Origin: Primula veris
Lineage: Eukaryota > Streptophyta > Magnoliopsida > Ericales > Primulaceae
Length of the DNA stretch: 64,000 nucleotides
Assembly: GCA_963682055.1 (NCBI GenBank)
Contig: OY821742.1
Coordinates: 26,073,060 to 26,137,059, forward strand
Reading direction: 5' to 3'
The notes under the pieces were generated by a model, which was given only the letters and a program-made list of their open reading frames with translations, was not told the origin of the DNA and searched no databases. The position numbers were made by a program, and so were the translations under genes. This document shows positions 31,671 through 41,898 of this stretch, in pieces. Each line of letters starts with the position of its first letter. Position 1 is the stretch's first letter.

Positions 31671-32932
31671 TGAAATTCCTATCCGTTGTTCTAGATGCAG
31701 TTTTGCAATAAGGTTCCAAGTGGGGTTGGAACTGCAGTTTGAATCAAGTGTATAAGGTTTCAAGTGAGGTTGGAACTGCAGTTGGAACCAAGTGTATTAA
31801 TGGACAGAAACTGTTTTAAAATTAAATGTACTTGGAAATAATTCACACGCACATTTAACAACGGAGTTCACCTAACTAGGCTACGTCTCCGGGGCACTTA
31901 CCCAGATTATGATATTATAAAAAGCTTACAATATATGACTCAAGTCTTAATGAAAAACTTAGACTCCCTCTATGTTTTTCTGCCTATCACTATATTGCTC
32001 CTACTCTATAACTATCACTTATAAATCAATGGCATCCCACCATTGTTTTCTTTTTAAAGCTCACGTGTATTCTCTCTAGAAAAATAAGTTCTTTATAATT
32101 TAGAACACACAACTTTACAAGCTTAAGTTACTAAGTATATAAACAAGTAAAAACAATCTTCTATCTTCAATATCTTTTGATTGCTTTTGACTTGGTTGAT
32201 TAGCTTCAATCTCTCCAAGTATCACGAGATTCTTCAGCATGGATTGACTCTAATCATCTTTGATTAACACCTGTTTAGTAACACACTTGAAAGTAGGAGT
32301 TAATCTTTTCCTTTGAAAGGAAACATATAAAGATATGATCTCTTAAAGATAATATCTTTTCATAAACATATGAAACATTTAACTCCACATATCAATCAAT
32401 CTTTATACATATCTTTACTGAATATTATAAGAATCAAAAGATTGAATCAAGTGATAAGGACAAGCATAAGAATAGAGATATATAAATTAAAAGGAAACAT
32501 AACCTTATAAACTAATCTCTTTATATCTTTTATAAACATCTTTCCTTAACACATTAGTATTCTCAATAAACACATATACACGTTTAAGACCTTATGAGAA
32601 TATATCCTACATACTTTAAAACAAATGATTAGCATTAAACAATTAGTAATGTAGAATAATGAAACAAGACAGAATTCTGTTTTAACAGCAGGTTGAACTG
32701 TGGTTGCAACTGAGGTTGCAACTGGTACTTGAAACCTGTCACCACAGGTTGTAACTAAGGTTGCAACCAGTACTTGAAACCTAATACAACTAACTTAGTA
32801 GGTTGTAACTGAGGTTGCAACTGGTACTTGGAACCTGTCAATCCTGTCTTAGTTATTAATAACAGTTAGGATTTATTTAGTAAAAACCAATAGACAATTA
32901 ACAATATTTAGACCAGAAATCTGGTCCTAACA
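31671..32932 (-). repeat. 5' LTR of copia B
   Basis: 1262-bp LTR equal in length to 22734-23995 (offset exactly 8937). It contains four exact GTTGCAAC palindromes at 32703, 32715, 32760 and 32814. Its promoter should read away from the GAUT11-like gene that starts at 33374. Confidence 0.95.
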
Positions 32933-32946
32933 AAATTCAAACCAAG

Positions 32947-32954
32947 TATATATA
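32947..32954 (+). promoter_or_regulatory. Candidate TATA box of the GAUT11-like gene
   Basis: TATATATA lies 420 bp upstream of the ATG at 33374 and only 15 bp from the copia B LTR end. Downstream sequence is CT/GA-rich like a plant 5' leader. Motif-only evidence; the true start site could lie elsewhere. Confidence 0.3.
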
Positions 32955-33373
32955 CGAAAAAAAAAAAGAGAGAGTAGGCCAGTGTTTCCCTGTTCCTCGT
33001 AGTGTATCTCTTTTATTGTACTTGGTCCTTAACAACACTTCATTTGTATATCTCATTACTTATATCGAAAAAAAAAACCCATTTTTTTTTCCAAATTTGA
33101 TCCCAATTCAACATCATAATTTCCATTACAAATCACTTCTAAACATTCTAAACATCGTTTCTCGATCTGGGTTGTCGCTCAACAGATTTTCTGATACAAA
33201 TTCAACTTTTAAAAATCTGTTTTGAAATTCCACTAAAAATCCAGATTTTAGATTTTTAGAATATTTAGCCTAAAAATCTGCTTAATAGACACCCACACAT
33301 TTTTCAAATCATAAACCAAAAACCAGCCTAAGTGAGATTGATGAGTTGTAATTGTTGTTGAGGAGAGAGAGAT

Positions 33374-33532
33374 ATGCAGAGGCGGGTTGCCGGATACAGG
33401 CGCCCGGTGAGGAGGAGGTACATGTGGTGGGTGTGGGCATTACTTGGGATTATATCGCTCGTGGGTTTCATTCACTTTGTTGTTCAGCATACTCACCAAG
33501 GTCATGATCTGGTTCACAAACAGCCTCCATTG
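33374..33532 (+). CDS. GAUT11: Exon 1 of the GAUT11-like gene
   Basis: Encodes the short basic cytosolic tail and membrane anchor (WWVWALLGIISLVGFIHFVV). It ends in QPPL at a GTAATT donor at 33533. The start ATG is the first in frame after stops upstream and fits the family N-terminus. Confidence 0.85.
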
Positions 33533-36500
33533 GTAATTATATTTTGTTTCACTTACTAAATTTATTTTACTAAAATTACCTGCTTAGGCCATGTATTATT
33601 TTTGTTTGCGATATCAGAGAGCATATAAGTTGGCTCGGTTGTCTTTATCTTGATCCTTACAGGCCTCCATTGGTAAATATATTTACTATAATACCCCTCA
33701 GATCACTTTATTTGTTTCACTTAGAGCTTGTTTGTTTGCGACATAACATTAATTGTGCCGTGGGACAGTGGCGGAGCTAGTAACAGGACTGGTGAAAGGA
33801 TAAAAATGAAAACTTTTACTAAAATAATTGGTAAATATAGTTACTAAAATTGCCCCCTCAGATTACACACTTTATTTGTTTCACTTAGACCTTGTTTGTT
33901 TGCGATGTAAGAGAGCCTTTGATATTAATTGTACAGTGGAAACAGTGGCGGAGCTAGTATCAAGTGTGGTGAAAGGATATAAAGCTGAAATCTTTTAGTA
34001 CTAAATTAGTTGGTAAATATATTTAGTAAAATTACCCCGCCAGATCACACACACTATTTGTTTCACTTAGCCCTTATTTGTTTGCGCTATAAGAGAGCGT
34101 ATGATATAATTTTTTACCATGGGATAGTGGCGGAGCTAGTGAAAGGATAAAACTGAAATCTTTTACTAAAATAGTTGGTAAAAAAATCTTTTACTTGGGA
34201 TTATATCTATTACCGGTTTTATTCTCTTTACTGTTCAGCATACTCACCAAGATCATGATCTGGTTCAGAAACAGCCTCCTTTGGTAAATACTGGAGTATA
34301 TTTTTACTAAAATTTTACTCCCTTAGATCACGTTATTTGTTTCTCTTAGGCCATATAACATGTTTGTTTTCCATATAAGAGAGCATATTAGTTGGCTCGG
34401 TTGTCTTTATCTTGATCCTTACAGTAAATACATTTACTATAATACCACGCGGATCACTTTATTTGCTTCACTTAGGCCATGCTTGTTGCGATATAAAAGT
34501 ACGTTTAGTATTAATTGTACTGTGGGACAGTGGCGGAGTTAGTATCAGGAGTGGTGAAATACTATTATACTAAAACTGAAATCTTTTACTAAAATAGTTG
34601 GTAAAAAATAATTTCTTTTAGCCTACTCCTAGCTCCTCCGTTGGTAAATATAATTTACTAAAATTACCCCTTCGGATCACTTCATTTGTTTCACTTAGCT
34701 CATGTTTGTTTGCAATATAAGAGTGCGTATAATATTTATTGTACCGTGGGATAGTGGAGGAGCATAGGATAAAACTGAGATATTTTACTAAAATACTTGG
34801 TAAAAAATCGATTCTAATAGCTGTTGTTTGTTTGCAGTATAAGAGTATGTTTGATATTAATTGTACCGCTGGACAGTGACGGAGCTAGGATCAAGTGTGG
34901 TGAAAGGATAAAACTGAAATCATTTACTAAAATAGTTGGTAAAAAATCATTTCTTTTAGCCTACTCCTAGCTCCTTCATTGGTAAATATATTTTACTAAA
35001 ATTATTCCCCTCGGGTCACTTCATTTGTTTCACTTAGCCCATGTTTGTTTGCGATATAAGAGAGCGTGTAATATTAATTGTACTGTGGGATAGTGGCGGA
35101 GCTAGTGAAAGGATAAAACTGAGATCTTTTACTAAAATAGTTGGTAAAAATCGATTCTTTTAGCCCTTGTTTGTTTGCAGTATAAGAGTGCGTTTGATAT
35201 TAATTGTACCTGGGGACAGTGGCGGAACTCGGATCAGGAGTGGACCTAGTGGTAAAACAATAAAAATGTAATCTTTTTTCTAAAATAGTTGGTAAAAGAT
35301 GGATTCTTTTAGCCTACTCCTAGCTCCTCCCTTGTCGACTTACCTATCATATTCTATTCTGGTTAAACTTTAGTTAAGAGGTGTAAAACGGGGTGTAAAT
35401 TGTAATACTGTTTATACCCCTTAGATCACTTCATTTGTTTCATTTGGCCCTTGATTTGTTGCGATATGAAAGTGTGTTTGATATTAATTGTACCGTGGGA
35501 CAGTGGCGGAGCTAGGATCAGGTGTGGTGAAAGGATAAAACTGAAATCTTTTACTAAAATAGTTGGTAAAAAATCGATTCTTTTAGCCTACTCATAGCTC
35601 CTCCCCTGTCACGGGACCTATCTTGAACTATTCTGGTTTAATTTTGGTCAGGATGTATTGAACGGGGTGTAAATTGTAATACCGTTTACAATTTTATGCT
35701 ACATCTTAGGCTTATAAGGGGTAGAATTAATAGTGTCTAGATGGTGTAATTAGTTATACTACTCGTAGAACAAATACTAGCTATTTACAAACTCTATCCC
35801 TATATACTATTCTGTAAACAAACATGTTCGTGCCATGCTATATGGCTTTAGGATTTGTTTGGTTTTATCTTTCCTGCAAATAAGCTAGCGAGACTGAGGA
35901 AAACGACGCTTAACCCTCTCTAAATGTTGAAATATCTAGCTTGTTCATGTGGTAAAAAGATTTTTAATAATATCAGCTTCAAAACTCAAAAAACCAAATG
36001 CAAGTTTAGCTTATAAGTGAATAAGTTGAGCTTAAAATTTACAATAGAAGAAGGGTTAGGTTCGTTGATGTAGCTTTTAAGCAAAGAATCTATAGCTTTT
36101 CTAAATGATGGAAAAAGCTAGATGAATCTAGATCGGTGATAACTAACTCTCTTAATCCAAGTAGTACCACACATTGTAGATCGCACATACCGAGACGTGG
36201 TAATTAACAACTCATAATGCCAGACAGTGTGTTGCTAGGTTTATTTACGAAAAAATTAGAGAAGAACCAAGTTAATTTTATTATATTTAATTATACTGGA
36301 TTTAAAGTGTGTGTACCTAAGGTATTGTGTAATACTCAGGATAGACTGTTAGCCTGGCACGTTTCCAGAAGCATACCACGTACCATAATGGCCTGCAATT
36401 GAAGAAATATGTAACTAAATTTAAAAACTTACGGTCAATTTATCTCTTTTACAACCTACAGCTTTTTAGGCGCTAGTTCAACTTCTTGAGCAGCCGAGAT

Positions 36501-39500
36501 AGGTTCAGTGTATGGATCTGCATATGTATCTCTATCTGCAACTTTACTGCTTTAACCACTCGCTTAAAAGACGAACAACCAATTATTAACCAGCTGAATT
36601 GCTATATAAGCAAAAAAAAAAGTGGGTTTATATGTTTTGCCCTGTGTTCAATCTGAGATGGCTATAAAACATTGGTTGTTGATTACTTGTATGCTAAAGG
36701 AAGTCGTAGGTTATATGCTTCCTTACTTGGGGAAAATTAGTTTAATTTCTTTGAGTATGTCACTGATGCCATTTATGTGGTTGCTCTGTTCCTTAGACAG
36801 ATATTGTTATTGATAAGACTGCAGTTTAGTAAGCCAAGTAGATTTTTCATAGTTTTAATCGAGCAATGATGCAATTTAAAACAATGTTAAAAAATAGGGT
36901 CTTAGCGGCCGCCTAGGCGGTGATTAGGCACTAGGTGGAGGCCAGACGCCTAAGTATCAGGTGGACCTAGGCGGAAAAAAGGCGGCTTAGGCAGCAAATT
37001 AGGCACCAGGCGGACCCTACCCGCCTAAACCTCAACTAGGGCCTTTGAAACCTTGGTTTAGAATAGTTTCCTATTAAGTTCTAGTGTTCTACAATGTTAG
37101 ATTAGTTTCATATTACATTGGTCTAATAAAAAAAATATCGTTAGGAAAAACGAGATTTCTCAGTTGCTTGAGCTCCTCACTGTCGACATTATTGAGTTCT
37201 TAGACTCATTGTGGTTGGTTCTTGCAGTTGACCCTTAAAAAAGGAAAGCGCCGGAGAAATTTGGAAATGGGAAGTAAAGAGTCATACTAGAAAAAGGAAC
37301 ACAAGAGCCACTCTTCTAGTGTAGTAGCTATAGCTGTTGCTTCTGGGGACTCAATCACAAATTCAACCATCTATTTTCATGCCACCTTTGACCTAGTAGA
37401 TATGTTTATTTCCTTGAGAAAAATTTAGTCTGGAATTGATGGGTTTCTTGTTTAGGAATTTTGAAAGAATATTTTTTGATCCTTTGTAAATATTTGAGTG
37501 TTGGTATCGAGATGATATGACTGGAAAAGACAATGACAAACTAATAGTTACTCTAGGGAATTAGTATAATCTTTACAAATTCAAATTCAACCCTACTCTT
37601 CTTTGTGGTGCATTTCCTTTCTATGCTTTCCAGATTTAGCATGATGACCGGATTATCTAGTTGGCGATGAATAGTACTTCACGTAAAATGATATTGGTTA
37701 TAGGTATCCATTCTTTTAACTGGGTATCTAAAATGTTTTGTTGGAAAAACATACGAGATTTTAAATATAAACCCTAGATTCGTTCACATGGTTCCATCTG
37801 TCCCAATAAAACATAACGAGTTATTCCATTGCATTTATGACGTTCTGGAGTCATATCATGTCCTAGAATTCTCCTTTTGCAGTCGATGAGGTATTAAAGC
37901 GTTAGGAGCATTCTCAACAGACTTTATAATGGTGGCTCTATATGTATGACTTTACGTAGTAGAGCAAAAAACGCTACCCAACAGACTAGTTACGACACTG
38001 CAGAACTATAAAAGCTTTTGTAAATATTCTTTTGCTCTCAACCACATAGATACGAATTGTAGAGATGTATAGATTTTTTACTAGATTTTTAATCAGTAGA
38101 CAAAAGGGCACGTTATTTTTTTCATCAGTCATTATCCATTTGGTTTCTCTCTCTAACTGACTGGATCGTCTTCTACCTGCCTATCACGACTCATCTCTCT
38201 CTCCCTCTCGAGTCGTTGTCTTCCATAAATCCATTGACCTAATATCCATAACTCTAACCTTATTTTGGCTCACAGCCATCAATTAACGGGCCAACATTAG
38301 CTTATTCACATACAGACACAAGTAGATATTCCTTCTCCTAATCCGTCTCAAACAACTGGATGGTAAAAAGTCGTGAATGGAGGAGGTCTACGGGCGGCAA
38401 ATGGTTCAGGCAAGTGGATATGGGACTTAAGATTGGGGATCTGTTCACAGGCTTAAAATTATATATTACAGATCGCCAAGTATATATTTGTAGGAAAACT
38501 TTGCACACTGTTGAGTGCTCTTAGGCTCTATTGCAGAGAAGATATGCATGATGCTTACTTATTGGCCCTTTACTTGCTCTGTAAACAAGGAACTAGGAAG
38601 GCCTACTATTCTTTGCGTTTTGAAGTTTGGATGGAGCTTTGCCATATATGACATTTCGTTTCCAAAAATCAGATTTATAATGCTGATGATACGATTATCT
38701 AGGTGTTCAACATTGTTTGAATTATCATCAATTCCACATTTGATAAAGATTGTCATTGTACTATTTTCCTCTTGACATGTGAATCTTACTTTCCTGATAT
38801 TCAACTTGATACTCTTGCAAATGAGTGGCTTTTCATTTCATTCTAGTAGTGAGAAGAGTGAATTGTCTTTCTTTTTCCTTTGGCCTTTTGGTGTGAGGAG
38901 ATTACGAGTACAAATTGAGAAAGAGATTTCAGCAAGCATCACTATATTAAAGCAGAGATATGGGAGGCGCTATACCTACATGGCCTGTATTAAAAACTAA
39001 ATCACGCAAGATATTGTCTCCCATAATAAAATTTAGAGTCATTTGTTAATTGAGAAAAGAAGGAACCTTTACTTGTTGAAGTTTATGTTTAGTCCTTCAG
39101 CAGCGATGCCGAAATCATTTCTAGTCTGCTCCACTTGCCACATTGTCACTAAGATGACTCGTGAAATTCACAGCAGCAGTGTTTAATCACAGTCCTCGGA
39201 ATGGGAATATCTTTGTTTTCTGTTTGTCCAAACTACATGTAAACTCATGAATTTACATTATTTAAACTTTTAATTTCAGCACTGACTACTGTAATGACAT
39301 GGTTCGTGGAACAGTCATTTCAATGTTTGCTAAATATCATAGTTCGTACACGTGTAGAGTTGAATCACGCAGGTACAAGTCAGAGTATATATACATCTAC
39401 TTAAAACTCCTGTCATCGCTATACACCCTTCAGAACATTCCCTTTGTAGATTATAAATATGCTTTGCTATCTAATAAAGCTAATTAACATTGTTTCACAT

Positions 39501-40934
39501 TATTTCAAAAAAAATAAAAAAAATTAACATTGTTTCACATTTCAGGATGAAGACTCGGTGCCAAATGAGGTTATCCCGGAACGTCTAAATTTTACTAAAG
39601 AAATATTAAGTGCCAACTCATATGCTAGACAATTAACTGAGCAAGTAACCCTTGCAAAAGCTTATGTCATCATCGCAAAGGAACACAACAATCTCCACCT
39701 TGCTTGGGAGTTGAGTTCTAAAATTAGAAGCTGCCAACTATTGCTTTCAAAGTCGGCAATGAGAGAGAAGCAAATCACACTAGAAGAAGCTGAATCAATC
39801 ATACAGTCTCTATCATCGCTAATTTATAAAGCACAGGATTCTCATTATGATATTGCAACCACAATAATGACGATGAAGTCCCATATTCAAGCCCTCGAAG
39901 AGCGTGCTATTGCAGCAACAGTTCAGAGCACGGTATTTGCTCAAATGGCTAGTGAAGGATTACCAAAAAGCCTTCACTGCTTACATATCAAACTCATCAC
40001 CGACTGGCTCAAAAACAAGTATATACGAGCTCGAGCTGAGGAAAAAAAAAACTCTCCCCGTCTCGTTGATAATAATCTTTACCATTTCTGTATTTTCTCA
40101 GATAATGTATTGGCTGTTTCGTCTGTTATAAATTCAACAATCTCAAATGTTGACCATCCAAAGCAGTTAGTTTTCCATATTGTTACGAATGAAATTAGTT
40201 ATGGGGCAATGCAAGCTTGGTTCCTCACTAATGACTTTAAAGGGTCAATGATGGAAGTTCAAAACATAGAAGAGTTTACCTGGTTAAATCATACCTATTC
40301 TTCTGTTGCGGAACGAAAATTCGAAACCAAGCAATTATCAATGCTAAACAATCTCCGATTTTACATTCCCGACATATATCCCCAGTTAGAGAAGATAGTT
40401 TTTCTTGATGATGATGTGGTCGTTCAAAAAGAACTGACTCCTTTATTTTCGTTAGATTTACATGGAAATGTTAACGGCGCGGTTGAAACTTGTTTGGAAG
40501 GATTTCATCGATATTATAAGTATCTCAACTTCTCAAACCCCATAATTAGCTCGAAATTTGACCCACAGGCTTGTGGATGGGCATTTGGGTTGAATGTTTT
40601 TGATTTGGTAGAATGGAGAAAAGCTAAAGTGACCGATCGTTATCATTACTGGCAACATGAGAATAAAGACAAGTTACTGTGGCAGCTTGGTACACTTGCT
40701 CCTGGGCTTTTAGCTTTTTATGGCTTAACAGAGCCACTCGATCGCAGATGGCATGTATTGGGATTAGGTTACGATCTCAGTATCGATAACCGTCTAATTG
40801 AAAGTGCAGCTGTTATTCATTTTAATGGAAATTTGAAGCCATGGCAAAAAATAGGTATTGCAAGATATAAGCCTCTCTGGGAAAGATACGTCAATCGAAG
40901 CCACCCCTATATCCAAGATTGTGTCACAAGTTAA
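33374..40934 (+). CDS. GAUT11: GAUT11-like alpha-1,4-galacturonosyltransferase (two exons, 515 aa)
   Basis: GAUT enzymes are Golgi GT8 glycosyltransferases that add galacturonic acid to pectin homogalacturonan. Exon 1 is 33374-33532 (53 codons), with donor GTAATT; exon 2 is 39546-40934, after acceptor TTTCAG; the intron is phase 0. Exon 1 starts MQRRVAGYRRPVRRR followed by a membrane helix at about 18-36 (type II signal anchor). Exon 2 has the conserved LAKAYVIIAKEHNNLHL, the DDD metal/UDP site at 341-343 (FLDDDVVVQK), ACGWAFGLNVFDL, and HFNGNLKPW at 478-486. Similarity is closest to Arabidopsis GAUT11 as I recall it, which is about 537 residues. The missing residues lie between SSVAERKFE and LNNLRFYIP, where the family usually has a longer segment. 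Catalytic motifs are intact and no stop is present, but activity is uncertain. Confidence 0.85.
33560..35680 (+). repeat. Degenerate tandem repeat array inside the GAUT11-like intron
   Basis: About nine copies of a unit containing GATATTAATTGTACCGTGGG, then ACAGTGGCGGAGCTAGG, GTGAAAGGATAAAACTGAAA and ACTAAAATAGTTGGTAAA, followed by a segment like TTCACTTAGCCCATGTTTGT. Cores lie near 33750, 33920, 34105, 34510, 34730, 34855, 35070, 35195 and 35485. Units vary in length (roughly 120-350 bp) through internal gain and loss. Confidence 0.85.
34193..34285 (+). repeat. Partial copy of GAUT11-like exon 1 within its own intron
   Basis: About 90 bp match the 3' part of exon 1 (TACTTGGGATTATAT..., CAGCATACTCACCAA..., ATCATGATCTGGTTC, CAGCCTCC) followed again by TTGGTAAA, a usable donor-like site. 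It would encode nearly the same membrane anchor end but lacks the upstream half and the ATG, so it looks like a by-product of repeat expansion. Confidence 0.85.
36900..37040. repeat. GC-rich palindromic repeat block (CCGCCTAGGCGG family)
   Basis: Repeated GCCTAGGCGG / AGGCGG / CCGCC units, able to form several hairpins, stand out from AT-rich intron sequence. Similar blocks are widespread in plant genomes; element family not determined. Confidence 0.6.
37327..37575 (+). repeat. Duplicated segment, copy 1 (in the GAUT11-like intron)
   Basis: Collinear with 45295-45540 at roughly 80% identity by eye (shared landmarks: GGGGAYTCAATCACA, TTATTTCCTTGAGAAA, CAATGACAAACTAATAGTT). Suggests an old local duplication involving the GAUT11-like locus. 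Confidence 0.75.
39546..40934 (+). CDS. GAUT11: Exon 2 of the GAUT11-like gene
   Basis: Encodes the lumenal stem and the whole GT8 domain in one 462-codon exon, beginning DEDSVPNEV after the acceptor TTTCAG at 39540-39545. No intron interrupts the catalytic domain. Confidence 0.87.
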   Translation, partial: DEDSVPNEVIPERLNFTKEILSANSYARQLTEQVTLAKAYVIIAKEHNNLHLAWELSSKIRSCQLLLSKSAMREKQITLEEAESIIQSLSSLIYKAQDSHYDIATTIMTMKSHIQALEERAIAATVQSTVFAQMASEGLPKSLHCLHIKLITDWLKNKYIRARAEEKKNSPRLVDNNLYHFCIFSDNVLAVSSVINSTISNVDHPKQLVFHIVTNEISYGAMQAWFLTNDFKGSMMEVQNIEEFTWLNHTYSSVAERKFETKQLSMLNNLRFYIPDIYPQLEKIVFLDDDVVVQKELTPLFSLDLHGNVNGAVETCLEGFHRYYKYLNFSNPIISSKFDPQACGWAFGLNVFDLVEWRKAKVTDRYHYWQHENKDKLLWQLGTLAPGLLAFYGLTEPLDRRWHVLGLGYDLSIDNRLIESAAVIHFNGNLKPWQKIGIARYKPLWERYVNRSHPYIQDCVTS

Positions 40935-41434
40935 ATTATCAAATTAATCAAACATGGGTTATTACTATTTTTGTGCAATTTCCAGTTTTTCCAACTCTGA
41001 ATAGCACCCCTTACCAATGTAAAGCCAAGGTAGAAATTTGTCTGTTAGTATTTTTTGTTGTTGTACTCTTCTTTCTCTCCAATTATTATATTTGGGATAG
41101 AATTTCCAAAATAGGTTTTAGAATGTATTACTTGAAGGCTTACGAGTTTTGGCTGATAAGGGTTTATTTATCCATTTTTCAAGAGATAGTTTGCTATAGG
41201 GAAAATTGTTGTAGTAATCTCTTGGTTATACAAAAAATATTTTTCTTCGTTGGTTGTAGTCCAAGTATTTGTTAATGTAAAACTATGTTTACATAATTCC
41301 GAAAGAGGCAATGTTACTGGATTTGTATCTATTAATCATCATCTCTACAATTGGTTCCCACTTTTGAGTTACACATTTGGCACAATTAACATTTTGTTGT
41401 GAAGTATCATGGTTAGGATATGAAGACAGGTTAT
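40935..41434. other. 3' flank of the GAUT11-like gene
   Basis: Probable 3' UTR and downstream sequence. No convincing gene; open frames here have no recognised similarity. It ends at the GTCGC target copy (41435-41439). Confidence 0.45.
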
Positions 41435-41439
41435 GTCGC

Positions 41440-41840
41440 TGTAATGAATCCGGACCTAGGGCAAAAGAAAGAAAATGAATGGGTTAAGTAATGTCTACGG
41501 TCAAAGTTAATTTGGGGTTAAAATGAGAGACTAGAAACCTGGTTGAGTTTAGTGTAACTAATGAAAACTCTAGGAGTTTGTTAGTAACTTTATTAGATAG
41601 TATAAATAGAGAGGTTCTGTATATCTTACTAATTATGAAAAAATGATGAAAATTTCTTTTATCTGTATTTCCTATTACGTTTTACATTCCAGTATCTAAA
41701 TTCAGTTTTTTAAATTATGTAACTTTCCCTTATCAATTAAATAGAAAATTTGCCTCAAAAAAGTTGTGTTTTTTGTGTGGATTGGGTCATATTGTTTCTT
41801 TTCTTGTTTTATCGGATCCGAAGTAAGGTGGTTCTTTACA
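41440..41840 (+). repeat. 5' LTR of the non-autonomous element
   Basis: Begins TGTAATGAATCCGGAC and ends GGTTCTTTACA, 2 bp before the primer site. Matches 44666-45051 with scattered substitutions and small gaps. Confidence 0.88.
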
Positions 41841-41842
41841 AG

Positions 41843-41854
41843 TGGTATCAGAGA
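41843..41854 (+). other. tRNA-Met primer binding site of the non-autonomous element
   Basis: TGGTATCAGAGA, eleven of twelve matching the usual TGGTATCAGAGC. Confidence 0.8.
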
Positions 41855-41898
41855 ATCGATTCTGCTTTCGTTCACTCTTCCGCTCTATTTAAGTCGGG

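Larger units (their letters stand above)
22734..32932 (-). mobile_element. Sirevirus-like Ty1/copia retrotransposon (copia B), young and apparently intact
   Basis: A 10,199-bp element read on the minus strand: 5' LTR 31671-32932, tRNA-Met primer site, Gag-Pol 31611-26623, an extra ORF 25649-24363, polypurine tract, 3' LTR 22734-23995. LTR ends are TGAAAT...TAACA. A perfect target duplication AAATT is at 22729-22733 and 32933-32937. The two LTRs are equal in length (1262 bp) and looked identical in every stretch I compared. Gag-Pol has no stop or frameshift. The Gag type, two zinc knuckles, large LTRs and extra 3' ORF point to the Sirevirus lineage. Recent, and possibly mobile if expressed. 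Confidence 0.95.
35681..39545. other. Remaining intron sequence of the GAUT11-like gene
   Basis: No exon or transposase frame recognised. It contains a GC-rich palindromic block (36900-37040) and a segment (37327-37575) duplicated downstream of the gene. Confidence 0.55.

Noticed and set aside
38515..39000. Extra exons of the GAUT11-like gene within the long intron
   Set aside because: Frames here show no GAUT similarity, and exon 1 joins exon 2 in phase 0 without loss of expected sequence.
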